A stretch of 64,000 nucleotides of DNA from Bermanella sp034112345 (GCA_034112345.1 JAWUVN010000065.1:1-64000); one strand, 5' to 3'. Counted from the stretch's first letter, positions 33,937 to 44,000 are shown. Numbers and translations are program-made. Notes: generated from the letters alone by a model not told the origin.

Positions 33937-36582
33937 ATGAACAAAGCTCAGCCTCAGGCCATTTACTTAAAAGATTACAAAAAACCAAATTACTTTATAG
34001 AAAGTACTAAATTGGATTTTGAACTATTCGAAGATAAAGCTATTGTCCGATCGGATCTTTCTCTTGTAATAAATACAGAAAATAATGATTCAAGTTTAGC
34101 CTTAAATGGTCATGAGCTTGAGTTACTAGGGGTTGCGATTGATGGTGTGTTGTTATCTGAGGAAGAATACGTATTGGATGATGAGTATTTAATTCTTAGA
34201 AATTTGCCAAATACATTTAGATTGCAGATTACAACGCAGATTAAACCACAAAAAAATACTGCTTTAGAAGGCTTGTATAAATCGTCAAATATGTTTTGTA
34301 CTCAATGTGAAGCCGAAGGTTTTAGACGAATCACTTACTATTTAGATCGCCCTGATGTCATGAGCGTATTTGAAGTGTCTATTGTGGCAGATAAGTCTAA
34401 ATATCCAGTTTTGTTATCAAATGGAAACTTAACATCTTCAAACGATTTACCAGGAGGCCGCCATCAAGCAGTTTGGTATGATCCACATAAAAAACCTTGT
34501 TATTTGTTTGCTTTGGTTGCTGGTGATTTACAGCATATCGAAGATTCATTTGTCACCATGACGGGCACTGATGTGACGTTAAGAATTTACGTTGAACCGC
34601 AAAATATCGATAAGTGTGACTATGCAATGGGAGCGCTTAAGCGCTCTATGAAGTGGGATGAAGACGTATATGGTCGAGAATACGATTTAAATATTTTTAA
34701 TATAGTGGCTGTTGACGACTTTAATATGGGGGCGATGGAAAATAAAAGCCTCAATATATTCAACTCTTCATGTGTATTAGCCAACCCAGAGACTTCAACG
34801 GACGCCACTTTTCAGCGAATAGAAGCCATTGTCGCTCATGAATACTTCCATAATTGGAGTGGTAATCGAGTGACGTGTCGAGATTGGTTTCAACTGAGTC
34901 TCAAAGAAGGATTTACCGTTTTCAGGGACAGCGAATTTTCATCTGATATGGGATCCCGATCTGTAAAAAGAATTGAAGATGCCACGCTTTTACGTACTGC
35001 TCAGTTTGCAGAGGATGCAGGACCTATGGCTCACGCAATACGTCCAGCTTCATTTATCGAGATTTCAAATTTTTATACGCTGACCATTTATGAAAAAGGC
35101 TGTGAAGTTGTACGCATGATCCATAACTTGTTGGGCAGTGACAATTTTAGAAAAGGTTCGGATCTTTATTTTGATCGTCATGATGGGCAGGCTGTCACAA
35201 CAGAAGATTTTGTTAAGGCAATGGAAGATGCCAGTGACCAAGACTTAACTCAATTCAGAAACTGGTACAGTCAGGCTGGCACGCCAGAAGTTGAAGTGAG
35301 CGATTCATTTGATGAAAGTACTGGGGAGTACAGTCTTACTCTTGTGCAGACTTGCCGTAAAACCCCTGAAACAAATGAGAAAAAGCCGTATCACATACCT
35401 GTGGAAATAGGTTTGCTTTTATCGAATGGGCAAGATGCACATTTAGATTGTATCAGTCGTGGTGAATTTGATGCTTCCAGATCTGTTATCGGATTGAAAG
35501 CATTCAGTGAAACGTTTGTGTTTAAAGGGTTTAAAGAAAAGCCTATTCCATCACTGCTGAGAAGTTTTAGTGCACCAGTAAAATTATCTTATTCGTATAC
35601 AAGAGATGAGTTGTTATTTTTAATGGCTCATGACAGTGATGGGTTTAATCGTTGGGATGCAGGTCAAACCTTGGCGACTGATATTATTCTCCAATTAGCG
35701 AAAGATTACGAAACTGGTAAGGCGTTCCATTTAGATGAACGGTTAATAACTGTGTATAAGGGGTTGCTTACGGATAAGTCACTTGATGATGCCATTATTA
35801 CTAAGATGTTAATGCTGCCTAGCTTGGCATTCTTGATGGAGCAACAAGACAAGGCGGATATTCACTTGTTACATGCAGCTCATAAATTTGTAAAAACTAC
35901 ATTAGCAGAGCAGCTTCACATTCAATTCAATGATTGCTATGTGAATTGCTTGGATAATGGGCCTTATAAACCGAACTTTGATGCTATGGCGAAAAGAGGC
36001 TTAAAGAATTTATGCTTACAGTATATGTTGATTAGTGGGCAAGATGGTTATCTTGTATCTGCCATTAAACAATTTAAATCGGCTGATAATATGACAGATC
36101 AAAGCGGAGCGCTTTCTGCTGTAGTGAATAGTTCTTATCAACAAGAAGCATTAGGTTGCTTAGCTGCATTTTATGAGCAATGGAAGAATGATCCATTAGT
36201 GGTTAATTTATGGTTCAGTTTACAAGCAGGCAGTGATGAAATTAATGGTCTGCAGGCGATTGAAGCGTTACTCGAGCATGAAGCATTCGACTTTAAAAAT
36301 CCGAACAAGATACGCTCTGTTGTAGGTGTTTTTGCGGGGCAGAATCTAAGGCATTTCCACCAAAAAGATGGGAAAGGGTACGATTGGCTAGCAGATCAGG
36401 TGATCAAATTGGATAAAGCGAACCCCCAAATTGCATCACGGCTATTAGGGCCTTTAACCAAATGGTCGCGTATAGATGTGAAAAATGGTCAGCTTATGCA
36501 AAAAGCTTTAAAGAAAATTGGTAACAGCGATAATCTGTCTAAAGATGTCTATGAAGTAGTTAATAAAAGTTTAGTAGACTAA
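33937..36582 (+). CDS. pepN: Aminopeptidase N (M1 family)
   Basis: 881 residues, close to E. coli PepN (870). This zinc aminopeptidase trims N-terminal residues of peptides in the cytoplasm. Motifs: exopeptidase GAMEN (265-269), zinc site HEYFHNW (His301, Glu302, His305) with Glu324 in LKEGF, and a downstream Tyr in the FYTLTIYEKG segment. AAGGA at 33922-33926 fits the ATG at 33937 better than the in-frame TTG at 33931. Last gene of the nadK-to-pepN run; 21 bases after DUF2797. I saw no clear terminator after it. Confidence 0.96.
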   Translation: MNKAQPQAIYLKDYKKPNYFIESTKLDFELFEDKAIVRSDLSLVINTENNDSSLALNGHELELLGVAIDGVLLSEEEYVLDDEYLILRNLPNTFRLQITTQIKPQKNTALEGLYKSSNMFCTQCEAEGFRRITYYLDRPDVMSVFEVSIVADKSKYPVLLSNGNLTSSNDLPGGRHQAVWYDPHKKPCYLFALVAGDLQHIEDSFVTMTGTDVTLRIYVEPQNIDKCDYAMGALKRSMKWDEDVYGREYDLNIFNIVAVDDFNMGAMENKSLNIFNSSCVLANPETSTDATFQRIEAIVAHEYFHNWSGNRVTCRDWFQLSLKEGFTVFRDSEFSSDMGSRSVKRIEDATLLRTAQFAEDAGPMAHAIRPASFIEISNFYTLTIYEKGCEVVRMIHNLLGSDNFRKGSDLYFDRHDGQAVTTEDFVKAMEDASDQDLTQFRNWYSQAGTPEVEVSDSFDESTGEYSLTLVQTCRKTPETNEKKPYHIPVEIGLLLSNGQDAHLDCISRGEFDASRSVIGLKAFSETFVFKGFKEKPIPSLLRSFSAPVKLSYSYTRDELLFLMAHDSDGFNRWDAGQTLATDIILQLAKDYETGKAFHLDERLITVYKGLLTDKSLDDAIITKMLMLPSLAFLMEQQDKADIHLLHAAHKFVKTTLAEQLHIQFNDCYVNCLDNGPYKPNFDAMAKRGLKNLCLQYMLISGQDGYLVSAIKQFKSADNMTDQSGALSAVVNSSYQQEALGCLAAFYEQWKNDPLVVNLWFSLQAGSDEINGLQAIEALLEHEAFDFKNPNKIRSVVGVFAGQNLRHFHQKDGKGYDWLADQVIKLDKANPQIASRLLGPLTKWSRIDVKNGQLMQKALKKIGNSDNLSKDVYEVVNKSLVD

Positions 36583-36761
36583 TAGTTAAGCAATTACTCT
36601 ATTTTATTTAAACTAGTGGCGTATATGGTTGTACGTTGCTGGTTAATTTTATATGCTAGCGCTATAACAAAAATAATGTGCCGTTAATGGTACTAATGTA
36701 CTGGCTTTAGTCAGTTCTGAATGTCGGCGTATCCTTGCGTTGATCGAAGGTATAATAAAAA

Positions 36762-38129
36762 ATGAAAAAGACAGGTCTATTTGTTTCTGGATTATGCGTG
36801 GCATTAGCATTCAGTTCAGCAGCATTCGCAAAAGTAAGTAGTTCCGCTGCTGAAAAGTTAAACGGTACTTTGACACCTATGGGTGCAATACGTGCTGGAA
36901 ATAAAGATGGCTCGATTCCAGAGTGGCGCGGTGGTATTCAGTTTCCACCTAGTTCTTACAAGCAACCAGGACAACATCACCCTGACCCATTCCCTGGTGA
37001 CAAACCTCTATTTATTATTACCGCTCAAAACATGGGTAAGTACGAAAGCCACTTAAGCGAAGGCCAAAAAGCGTTATTTAAGACGTATCCTGAAACCTTT
37101 CAGATGCCTATATATAAAACACGTCGTACAGGCGCTGCACCTCAATGGCTTTACGATAATACTTACAAAAATGCCAAAGTAGCTACATTAGTCGAAGGTG
37201 GTAATGGACTAGAAGGAGCAATAGGTGGTATCCCATTTCCAATTCCAGCTAATGGTTTAGAAGCTATTTGGAATCATAACTTACGTTGGAGGGGTGAATA
37301 CGGCGTTCGAAGAGCATCAGAAGTAGCTGTTCAGCGTGATGGCGGTTATAGCTTAATAACAACACAAGCAGAAGTTTTATATAACTACTACCGTCAAGAT
37401 ATGACGCTAGAAGAGCTAAACAATGTGGCTATTTACTATCTTTCATTTACCAAGGCGCCTGCTCGATTAGCGGGTGGTGCGGTTTTGGCCCATGAAACGC
37501 TAAACCAAATCAAAGAAGGACGTCGTGCCTGGGGTTATAACGCAGGTCAGCGTCGTGTTCGTAAAGCACCCAATCTTGCATATGATACACCAGTAGCCGC
37601 AGCCGATGGCCTGCGTACTATTGATGAGACAGACATGTATAACGGAGCCCCAGATCGCTATGACTGGACATTAATTGGTAAGCAAGAAATCTTCATTCCA
37701 TATAACAATTATCGTGTGGGATCACCTGATGTTACCTATAAAGAACTGCTGACTCCAGGTCACTTAAACCCTGAATTTACACGCTATGAAAAGCATCGTG
37801 TATGGGTGGTTGAAGCTAACTTAAAAGAAGGTTCTCGTCATATTTACCGTAAACGTCGTTTTTATCTCGATGAGGATAGCTGGGGTGCAGCTATCATAGA
37901 TATGTACGATGAACGAAATGAGTTATACCGTATAAGTATGGCTTACTTAAAGAGCTACTATGAAATCCCTGCTACTTGGACCTCTATGGATGTCTATCAC
38001 GACCTACAAGCGCGTCGTTATCACGTACAAGGACTGGAGAACGAAGAACGCTCAGCTATGGATTTTAGCCAGGCATCTCCAGGTACACGTTATTTTACCC
38101 CTCAAGAACTAAGACGTCGCGGACGCTAA
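36762..38129 (+). CDS. DUF1329 outer-membrane lipoprotein-sorting-like protein
   Basis: 455 residues. Signal peptide 1-23 (GLFVSGLCVALAFSSAAFA). DUF1329 features: KLNGTLTPMGAIRAGNKDGSIPEWRGG near the mature start, FPIPANGLEAIWNHNLRWRG, AHETLNQIKEGRRAWGYNAGQRRVRKAP and HRVWVVEANLKEGSRHIYRKRRFYLDEDSW. The fold resembles LolA/LolB and the family often accompanies RND/MMPL exporters of hydrophobic compounds. It is the first of three genes, with YCF48 and RND, that I take as one module. AAGG precedes the ATG. The usual DUF1302 companion is not adjacent. Substrate unknown, probably lipidic. Confidence 0.85.
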   Translation: MKKTGLFVSGLCVALAFSSAAFAKVSSSAAEKLNGTLTPMGAIRAGNKDGSIPEWRGGIQFPPSSYKQPGQHHPDPFPGDKPLFIITAQNMGKYESHLSEGQKALFKTYPETFQMPIYKTRRTGAAPQWLYDNTYKNAKVATLVEGGNGLEGAIGGIPFPIPANGLEAIWNHNLRWRGEYGVRRASEVAVQRDGGYSLITTQAEVLYNYYRQDMTLEELNNVAIYYLSFTKAPARLAGGAVLAHETLNQIKEGRRAWGYNAGQRRVRKAPNLAYDTPVAAADGLRTIDETDMYNGAPDRYDWTLIGKQEIFIPYNNYRVGSPDVTYKELLTPGHLNPEFTRYEKHRVWVVEANLKEGSRHIYRKRRFYLDEDSWGAAIIDMYDERNELYRISMAYLKSYYEIPATWTSMDVYHDLQARRYHVQGLENEERSAMDFSQASPGTRYFTPQELRRRGR

Positions 38130-38148
38130 TAACAATAATAAATCGATT

Positions 38149-38175
38149 AAAAGGAGCTAAGCTCCTTTTATAAAA
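38149..38175 (+). terminator. Possible attenuating hairpin between DUF1329 and YCF48 genes
   Basis: AAAAGGAGC (38149-38157) pairs with GCTCCTTTT (38161-38169), loop TAA, then ATAAAACC and a later T-run. It may partially end the first gene's transcript so that DUF1329 is made in excess; full termination seems less likely within the module. Confidence 0.55.
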
Positions 38176-38205
38176 CCTTTTTAATTTAGATCCTGGAGAT
38201 TTTTG

Positions 38206-39411
38206 ATGCGATCACTGCTTTCAGTGCGCGCGACCATGAAGAGTGCTTTTCATTTTATGAAAAGCATCTCTTTAGTTGCGACCATCAGTTTAACAGTTTT
38301 GCCTGCTCAGGCTGGGTGGCAGGACCCTTTAGATACCCCTGCACGTAATACATTTAAAGCTGCTTCATCATTATTATTAGACGTAACCTCTGCAGGCGAG
38401 CGTTTAGTAGCGGTAGGCGAGCGTGGACATATTATTTTTAGTGATGATGAAGGCTATACATGGAGTCAAGCATCGGTACCTGTTATTACCACTTTAACAT
38501 CTGTGTATTTTGTTAGTACTACGACAGGGTGGGCTGTTGGTCATGATGCAGTAGTATTGCATACAACTGATTCAGGCCTTACGTGGACAAAGCAATTTGA
38601 TGGTTTTAAAGCGAATGAAATGGTATTGGTGCAAGCTAAGAAAAATAAGCAAAAATTAGAAGCTGAATTAAGCAAAGTAAAAGTGATGGGAAACTCTTCT
38701 CGCATATCTGATGTTGAAGAAAGCCTTGAGAATGCAACTTATACACTAGAAGACGCTCAGATAGACTTTGAAGAACGTTCCACAAAACCACTACTAGACC
38801 TTTGGTTTAAAGATGAGAATGAAGGGTTTGTTATCGGCGCATATGGGATGATGTTTAAAACAACTGATTCAGGTGAAACTTGGACCGACTGGAGTGTAAA
38901 CGTTGAGAACCCAGATCGTTTCCACTTAAACAGTATTGAGCAAATAAGCGGCGGTCGCTTAATGATCGCTGGTGAAGCAGGGCTTTTGTTACGCACCACA
39001 AATGGTGGTAATGACTGGAAGCAAATGTTTAGTCCATACGAAGGCTCGTTCTTTGGGATTACGAGTTTAAGTAAACAGGGTATCCAGGTCGCTTATGGCT
39101 TACGAGGTAATTTAGCTCGTACAGATGATTTTGGTAGTAGCTGGCGTTTAGTTGACACTGGTACTGAGCAGACATTAATAGGCGGAACTGATCGCGTTGG
39201 ACGAGTTTTGTTTGTAGTGGGTAATGGTGGTGCTTTCTTGAAGGGGTTTGATTTTGCCCGAAAATGGGAAAGTGACATTCGTGTTGACCGTGCAAATGCA
39301 GCGGCGATTATTGAAACACTGTCAGGACACTTTGTTGTTGTTGGGGATAATGGCGTACAGCTATTTAACCAAGAAGGCGAAGAGCTGACCGATACAATAA
39401 AAAGTATTTAA
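38206..39411 (+). CDS. YCF48/BNR-repeat protein with coiled-coil insertion
   Basis: 401 residues. Signal sequence ending around residue 36 (ISLVATISLTVLPAQA). Repeated BNR/YCF48 units with the Asp-x-Gly-x-x-Trp turn: SDDEGYTWSQ (79-88), TDSGLTWTKQ (121-130), TDSGETWTDW (220-229), TTNGGNDWKQ and DDFGSSWRL, indicating a beta-propeller. A charged helical insertion (about residues 135-192, LEAELSKVKV and ISDVEESLEN) interrupts the propeller and is probably a coiled coil. GGAG nine bases before the ATG at 38206 sets the start. In this genetic context the protein is likely a periplasmic adaptor for the RND transporter 16 bases downstream. Confidence 0.82.
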   Translation: MRSLLSVRATMKSAFHFMKSISLVATISLTVLPAQAGWQDPLDTPARNTFKAASSLLLDVTSAGERLVAVGERGHIIFSDDEGYTWSQASVPVITTLTSVYFVSTTTGWAVGHDAVVLHTTDSGLTWTKQFDGFKANEMVLVQAKKNKQKLEAELSKVKVMGNSSRISDVEESLENATYTLEDAQIDFEERSTKPLLDLWFKDENEGFVIGAYGMMFKTTDSGETWTDWSVNVENPDRFHLNSIEQISGGRLMIAGEAGLLLRTTNGGNDWKQMFSPYEGSFFGITSLSKQGIQVAYGLRGNLARTDDFGSSWRLVDTGTEQTLIGGTDRVGRVLFVVGNGGAFLKGFDFARKWESDIRVDRANAAAIIETLSGHFVVVGDNGVQLFNQEGEELTDTIKSI

Positions 39412-39427
39412 GGATTAGGAAATAAAC

Positions 39428-41842
39428 ATGTCAGATATCAAAATGCCTAATTCAGAACCAGAACATAATGTTCTAATACCTGATGCAGAGCCAGTACTGG
39501 AAAGACTATTCTTCAATAGTCGAGGCTTCTTCCTAGTTATATTGTTAGCGTTAACTGTTTTTCTTGGTTATAACGCTGCACATGTGGGATTAGACTCACG
39601 TTCAGAAAAATATATTCCTCTTGAGCATGAATATATAAAAAACCATTTACGTCATGCTGGTGATTTAAGTAGTGGTTTAAATAATATTAAAATAGTCGTA
39701 GAGAGTACATCTGGCGATATATTTAACCCAGAATATATGGAGACATTACGTCAAATTAATGATGAAGTATTTTTCATCAATGGCTCTGATCGATCAAAAT
39801 TAAAATCATTGTGGACGCCTAATGTTCGTTGGACTGAAGTAACTGAAGAGGGCTTCCAAGGCGGTCCGGTTATACCAGCAACATATAATGGTGATGAAGA
39901 AAGTATTGAGCAATTACGCCAAAACATTCTTAAGTCGGGTCAAGTGGGTCGATTAGTCGCTAATAACTTCATGTCAACCATGATTGATATTCCATTGTAT
40001 GAAACAGATCCTGAAACCAATAAAGCATTAAACCCAAAAGAGTTAGCTGATGCTTTAGAGGAAAAAATTCGCAATAAATATAATAGTGATAGTATCGCTG
40101 TACATATTATTGGATTCCCGAAAAAAATGGCGGATTTAATTGAAGGCGCTGGCAATGTAGCAACTTTCTTTTTAATGGCTATCGGTATCACTACGATACT
40201 TCTTTATGTTTACTCACGTTGTATTCGTGGAACATTAATTCCTGTTATTTGCTCGGTTGTTGCAGTGGTTTGGCAGTTAGGTGTGCTTAATCTAATTGGT
40301 TACGGAATAGATCCATATTCAATGTTGGTGCCTTTCTTAGTTTTTGCTATTGGTATTAGTCATGGGGTTCAAATAATAAATGGCATTGCGATTGAGTCTG
40401 GGCGTGGATCTAATAAAGAAATGGCTGCTCGTTTGGCATTCCGAGGTTTGTATGTACCTGGCATGTTAGCTCTATTGTCAGATGCAATTGGATTTTTAAC
40501 GCTTCTATTTATTGAAATCAATGTGATTCAAGAGTTAGCGGTAGCTGCATCTATAGGTGTTGCTGTCATTATCATAACAAACTTAATATTGTTGCCATTG
40601 TTGATGTCTTATGTCGGCATTAGTCAGTCAGGTATTAATCATGCTGAAAAAGTGGAGTTAGCAGAACCTAAACTTTGGAAGGCAGTTGCTAAATTCACCC
40701 AGCCTAAAATGGCTTCAGTTGCGATTATAGTTGGGGCTCTATTAGCGGTTGGTGGTGTAATTGGCAGTCAAAATTTAAAAATTGGCGATCTTGATAAAGG
40801 TGCTCCAGAACTTCGTCAGGACAGTCGGTACAACAAAGATAATGCATTTGTAGTAGAAAATTATTCAACTAGCTCTGATGTGTTAGTTATTATGGCTGAA
40901 ACACCTGCTGAAAAATGCGCAACATTTGAAGCACTAGATGCTATGGATCGCTTGATGTGGGAAATGGAGAATGTACCGGGTGTGCAATCAACGGTTTCCC
41001 TTGTTTCTGTTTCTAAATTAATGGGTAAAGCTTATAACGAGGGTAATCCTAAGTGGTCAGCTTTGTCTCGTAATCAAAATATTCTGAACTCAAGTGTACA
41101 GCGTGCTCCAGCAGGAATGTTAAATCAAGATTGCTCAATGGCTCCTGTGATTATTTTCTTAAACGATCACAAAGCTGAAACACTTGAAAATGCTGTGAAA
41201 GCTGCTGAAGAATTTGCAAAAGGTTATGAGAATAACGATGCTATTCAGTTTAAATTAGCGTCTGGTAACGCAGGTGTTGAAGCGGCAACTAATGAAGTGA
41301 TCGCAAAAGCTCAAAACTTAATGTTAGTGTTTGTATACATTGTTGTATCGGTATTGTGTTTCATTACTTTCCGATCCATGCGTGCAGTACTGTGTATTAT
41401 TACGCCATTGGCTTTAACCTCAATATTGTGTCAAGCACTGATGGCTCAAATGGGAATTGGTGTTAAAGTTGCAACTCTACCTGTAATTGCGCTTGGTGTT
41501 GGTATTGGTGTTGATTATGGTATTTATATTTATAGTCGTTTAGAAGCGTTATTAATAGAAGGTTTAAGTCTTCATGATGCGTTCTTTAAAACACTTAAAA
41601 CCACAGGTAAAGCGGTAAGCTTTACAGGGTTAACGCTGGCAATTGGTGTGGGAACATGGATATTCTCTCCCATTAAATTCCAAGCAGATATGGGGATATT
41701 GTTAACTTTCATGTTTATCTGGAATATGATTGGTGCCTTAATATTGTTACCAGCTTTATCAAGATTCATATTGAAACCTGAGTCAATTATTGCGAAACAT
41801 AAAGCGCGTCATGGCAATGTATTGCCTGCCGAAAAGCTATAG
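39428..41842 (+). CDS. RND-superfamily (MMPL/HpnN-like) exporter
   Basis: 804 residues with about 12 membrane helices in two similar halves, each with a large periplasmic loop (residues ~55-225 and ~455-635). Helix motifs VPFLVFAIGISHGVQIINGIA and LGVGIGVDYGIYIYSRLEA are the MMPL/SSD-like transport core with the conserved acidic residue in the second half only (Asp in GVDYG; the first half has SHGVQ). Proton-driven export of lipids or hydrophobic compounds to the outer membrane is inferred. AAGGATTAGGA precedes the ATG. Ends the three-gene module and is followed by a strong terminator. Not an AcrB-type pump (too short, no MFP partner). Confidence 0.87.
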   Translation: MSDIKMPNSEPEHNVLIPDAEPVLERLFFNSRGFFLVILLALTVFLGYNAAHVGLDSRSEKYIPLEHEYIKNHLRHAGDLSSGLNNIKIVVESTSGDIFNPEYMETLRQINDEVFFINGSDRSKLKSLWTPNVRWTEVTEEGFQGGPVIPATYNGDEESIEQLRQNILKSGQVGRLVANNFMSTMIDIPLYETDPETNKALNPKELADALEEKIRNKYNSDSIAVHIIGFPKKMADLIEGAGNVATFFLMAIGITTILLYVYSRCIRGTLIPVICSVVAVVWQLGVLNLIGYGIDPYSMLVPFLVFAIGISHGVQIINGIAIESGRGSNKEMAARLAFRGLYVPGMLALLSDAIGFLTLLFIEINVIQELAVAASIGVAVIIITNLILLPLLMSYVGISQSGINHAEKVELAEPKLWKAVAKFTQPKMASVAIIVGALLAVGGVIGSQNLKIGDLDKGAPELRQDSRYNKDNAFVVENYSTSSDVLVIMAETPAEKCATFEALDAMDRLMWEMENVPGVQSTVSLVSVSKLMGKAYNEGNPKWSALSRNQNILNSSVQRAPAGMLNQDCSMAPVIIFLNDHKAETLENAVKAAEEFAKGYENNDAIQFKLASGNAGVEAATNEVIAKAQNLMLVFVYIVVSVLCFITFRSMRAVLCIITPLALTSILCQALMAQMGIGVKVATLPVIALGVGIGVDYGIYIYSRLEALLIEGLSLHDAFFKTLKTTGKAVSFTGLTLAIGVGTWIFSPIKFQADMGILLTFMFIWNMIGALILLPALSRFILKPESIIAKHKARHGNVLPAEKL

Positions 41843-41857
41843 AATTGTATTGCTGAT

Positions 41858-41888
41858 AAAAAACCGCGCAACTGCGCGGTTTTTTAGT
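41858..41888 (+). terminator. Intrinsic terminator of the RND module
   Basis: AAAAACCGCGC (41859-41869) pairs with GCGCGGTTTTT (41874-41884), loop AACT, then a T-rich tail. Strong and well placed 16 bases after the stop. Confidence 0.93.
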
Positions 41889-41905
41889 TTTAGAGAAATG
41901 TAAAA

Positions 41906-42589
41906 TTGAAAGATTCCAGTTTAAAATCACGTATTGTTTTCGATCATGACGATTGGTTGCTATGCCATAAACCTTGCGGTGTAAATTTTCATAGTGAAGA
42001 TGGCATACCTGGTTTTGTTGAAATTATGCGTAGTCAAACGTCAATGCCTTTATGGCCTGTGCATCGCTTAGATAAAGCCACATCGGGACTTATCTTGTTA
42101 GCGAAAAGTCAGCAAGCATGTGCCGATTTATCAAAGCTATTTGCAGATAAAAAAATAGAAAAGTTTTATCTTTCTATTTGTTCTAATGTACTTAAAAAGA
42201 AACAAGGAAAAGTAATTGGTGATATGGCTAAGGCTAGACGAGGTAGCTTCAAATTACTAAAAACTCAGGAAAACCCTGCTGTTACACAGTTTGTATCTAA
42301 AAGCTTAATACCCGGTTTTAGGCTGTGCTTATTGAAGCCTAAAACAGGTAAGACCCATCAGTTAAGAGTTATGATGAAATCATTGGGGTCGCCAATATTG
42401 GGTGATGAACGGTATTCAGGGCCGAAATCGGATCGTTTATACCTACATGCTTATGCGCTTAGATTTCAATATGCCGATAAAAACTTTGAATTTACGGAAT
42501 TACCAAATAACGGACTGTATTTTGAGACTGAAGAGTTCATGTCTGCTATGGGTGATTGGGGGTCACCATGGTTGTTAAACTGGCCCTAG
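41906..42589 (+). CDS. RluA-like pseudouridine synthase (TIGR01621-type)
   Basis: 227 residues. Catalytic loop VHRLDKATSGLILLAKS with Asp56, KPCGVNFHSEDG at the start, and KTGKTHQLRVMMKSLGSPILGD. The HSEDG start and MGDWGSPWLL-type C-terminus fit the small RluA-like group TIGR01621, whose RNA target is not firmly known. The start is a TTG at 41906 with no clear ribosome site, only 17 bases after the terminator, so it may depend on readthrough or a start a few codons away. Second RluA-family gene in the window, not closely similar to the one at 21.5 kb. Confidence 0.85.
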   Translation: MKDSSLKSRIVFDHDDWLLCHKPCGVNFHSEDGIPGFVEIMRSQTSMPLWPVHRLDKATSGLILLAKSQQACADLSKLFADKKIEKFYLSICSNVLKKKQGKVIGDMAKARRGSFKLLKTQENPAVTQFVSKSLIPGFRLCLLKPKTGKTHQLRVMMKSLGSPILGDERYSGPKSDRLYLHAYALRFQYADKNFEFTELPNNGLYFETEEFMSAMGDWGSPWLLNWP

Positions 42590-42699
42590 TAATGATTTGA
42601 ATTGATGGTTATGTGTTATTAACTCATCGAGTATGAATGTATTAACAACAGTCATAAATTTAACGTTGAATTGAATAAAATTTATAAAGGATAATAGTA

Positions 42700-43986
42700 A
42701 TGGCTTTTCCACGCAGAGTTGCAATTGTTGCATCTAATCGCATACCGTTTGCAAAATCTAACACTGCTTACTTTGGTGTTTCTAATCAAGAAATGCTAGG
42801 TGCGGCGATTCAAGGGTTAGTCGAGAAAGCGAGCCTACAAGGTAAAGCTGTTGGTGAGGTTGTAGCGGGTGCTGTTATGAAACACAGCCGTGACTTTAAT
42901 CTTGTTCGTGAAACGGTTTTAGATACAGATCTATGTGCATCAACACCATGTATTGATATGCAACAAGCATGTGGTACTGGCCTGCAAGCTATTATTTCTT
43001 TGACGAATAAAATAGCTTTAGGACAAATAGAATCGGGTATTGCTGGCGGTGTAGATACAACCAGCGACGCACCAATTGCCATCAATGATAAGTTTCAATC
43101 GATGCTAATGAAACTTAATAAAGCCAAGACAACAGGAGAGCGTTTTAAAATATTAGCCTCTTTTCGTCCTGGCTTTCTAGCGCCTAGTTTGCCTCGTAAT
43201 GGCGAACCAAGAACAGGATTGAGCATGGGGGGGCATACAGAGTTGACTGCTAAGCGTTGGGATATTACACGCGAAGATCAGGATCAGCTTGCCTTTGATA
43301 GTCATCAGAAATTAGCAAAAGCATATGAAACTGGATTCATGGATGATTTGATTTCAAGCTTTAAAGGATTGGATAAAGACAATCTTTTACGCCCACAAAC
43401 TTCATTAGAAAAACTGGCTTCATTAGGCCCTGCATTCGATAAAAATGGCGGCACATTATCAGCGGGTAATAGTTCCTCTTTAACTGATGGCGCCAGTGCT
43501 GTATTACTAGCAAGTGAAGAGTGGGCAAAAGCACAAGGTCTTCCTGTGTTGGCGTATATAACAGATTATGAAACTACGGCTGTGGACTTTTTAGCAAAAG
43601 ACAGTGATTACAAAGAAGAGCTATTGTTGGCTCCAGCGTATGCAGTGCCTAAAATGTTGGCGCGAAACAATATTAACTTACAAAATTTTGATTTTTATGA
43701 AATACACGAAGCGTTTTCTGCTCAGGTATTAGCAACACTAAAAGTTTGGAATAACGAACCATTTTGTAAAGATCGTTTAGGTCTTAATAGTGTGTTGGGT
43801 GAAATAGATCGTGCCAAACTGAATGTAAATGGTAGTTCATTGGCTACGGGGCATCCATTCGCAGCAACGGGTGGTCGTATCGTCGGGAATTTAGCGAAAT
43901 TATTGGATGAAAAAGGATCAGGTCGGGGGTTGATTTCAATTTGCGCAGCAGGTGGGCAGGGTGTCGTTGCTATTATTGAAAAGTAA
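42700..43986 (+). CDS. Acetyl-CoA C-acyltransferase (FadI-like thiolase)
   Basis: 428 residues. All thiolase residues are visible: nucleophile Cys91 in QQACGTGLQ, His336 in EIHEAFSAQ, GHPFAATGGR, and Cys415 in SICAAGGQG. At ~430 residues it resembles FadI-type thiolases, longer than the ~393-residue biosynthetic PhaA/AtoB. It should cleave 3-ketoacyl-CoA in beta-oxidation (or act reversibly on acetoacetyl-CoA). No fadJ partner is adjacent, which is unusual for FadI proper. AAAGGATAATAGTA precedes the ATG. Monocistronic, with a terminator after. Confidence 0.9.
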   Translation: MAFPRRVAIVASNRIPFAKSNTAYFGVSNQEMLGAAIQGLVEKASLQGKAVGEVVAGAVMKHSRDFNLVRETVLDTDLCASTPCIDMQQACGTGLQAIISLTNKIALGQIESGIAGGVDTTSDAPIAINDKFQSMLMKLNKAKTTGERFKILASFRPGFLAPSLPRNGEPRTGLSMGGHTELTAKRWDITREDQDQLAFDSHQKLAKAYETGFMDDLISSFKGLDKDNLLRPQTSLEKLASLGPAFDKNGGTLSAGNSSSLTDGASAVLLASEEWAKAQGLPVLAYITDYETTAVDFLAKDSDYKEELLLAPAYAVPKMLARNNINLQNFDFYEIHEAFSAQVLATLKVWNNEPFCKDRLGLNSVLGEIDRAKLNVNGSSLATGHPFAATGGRIVGNLAKLLDEKGSGRGLISICAAGGQGVVAIIEK

Positions 43987-44000
43987 TTTTAAAAATTTAT

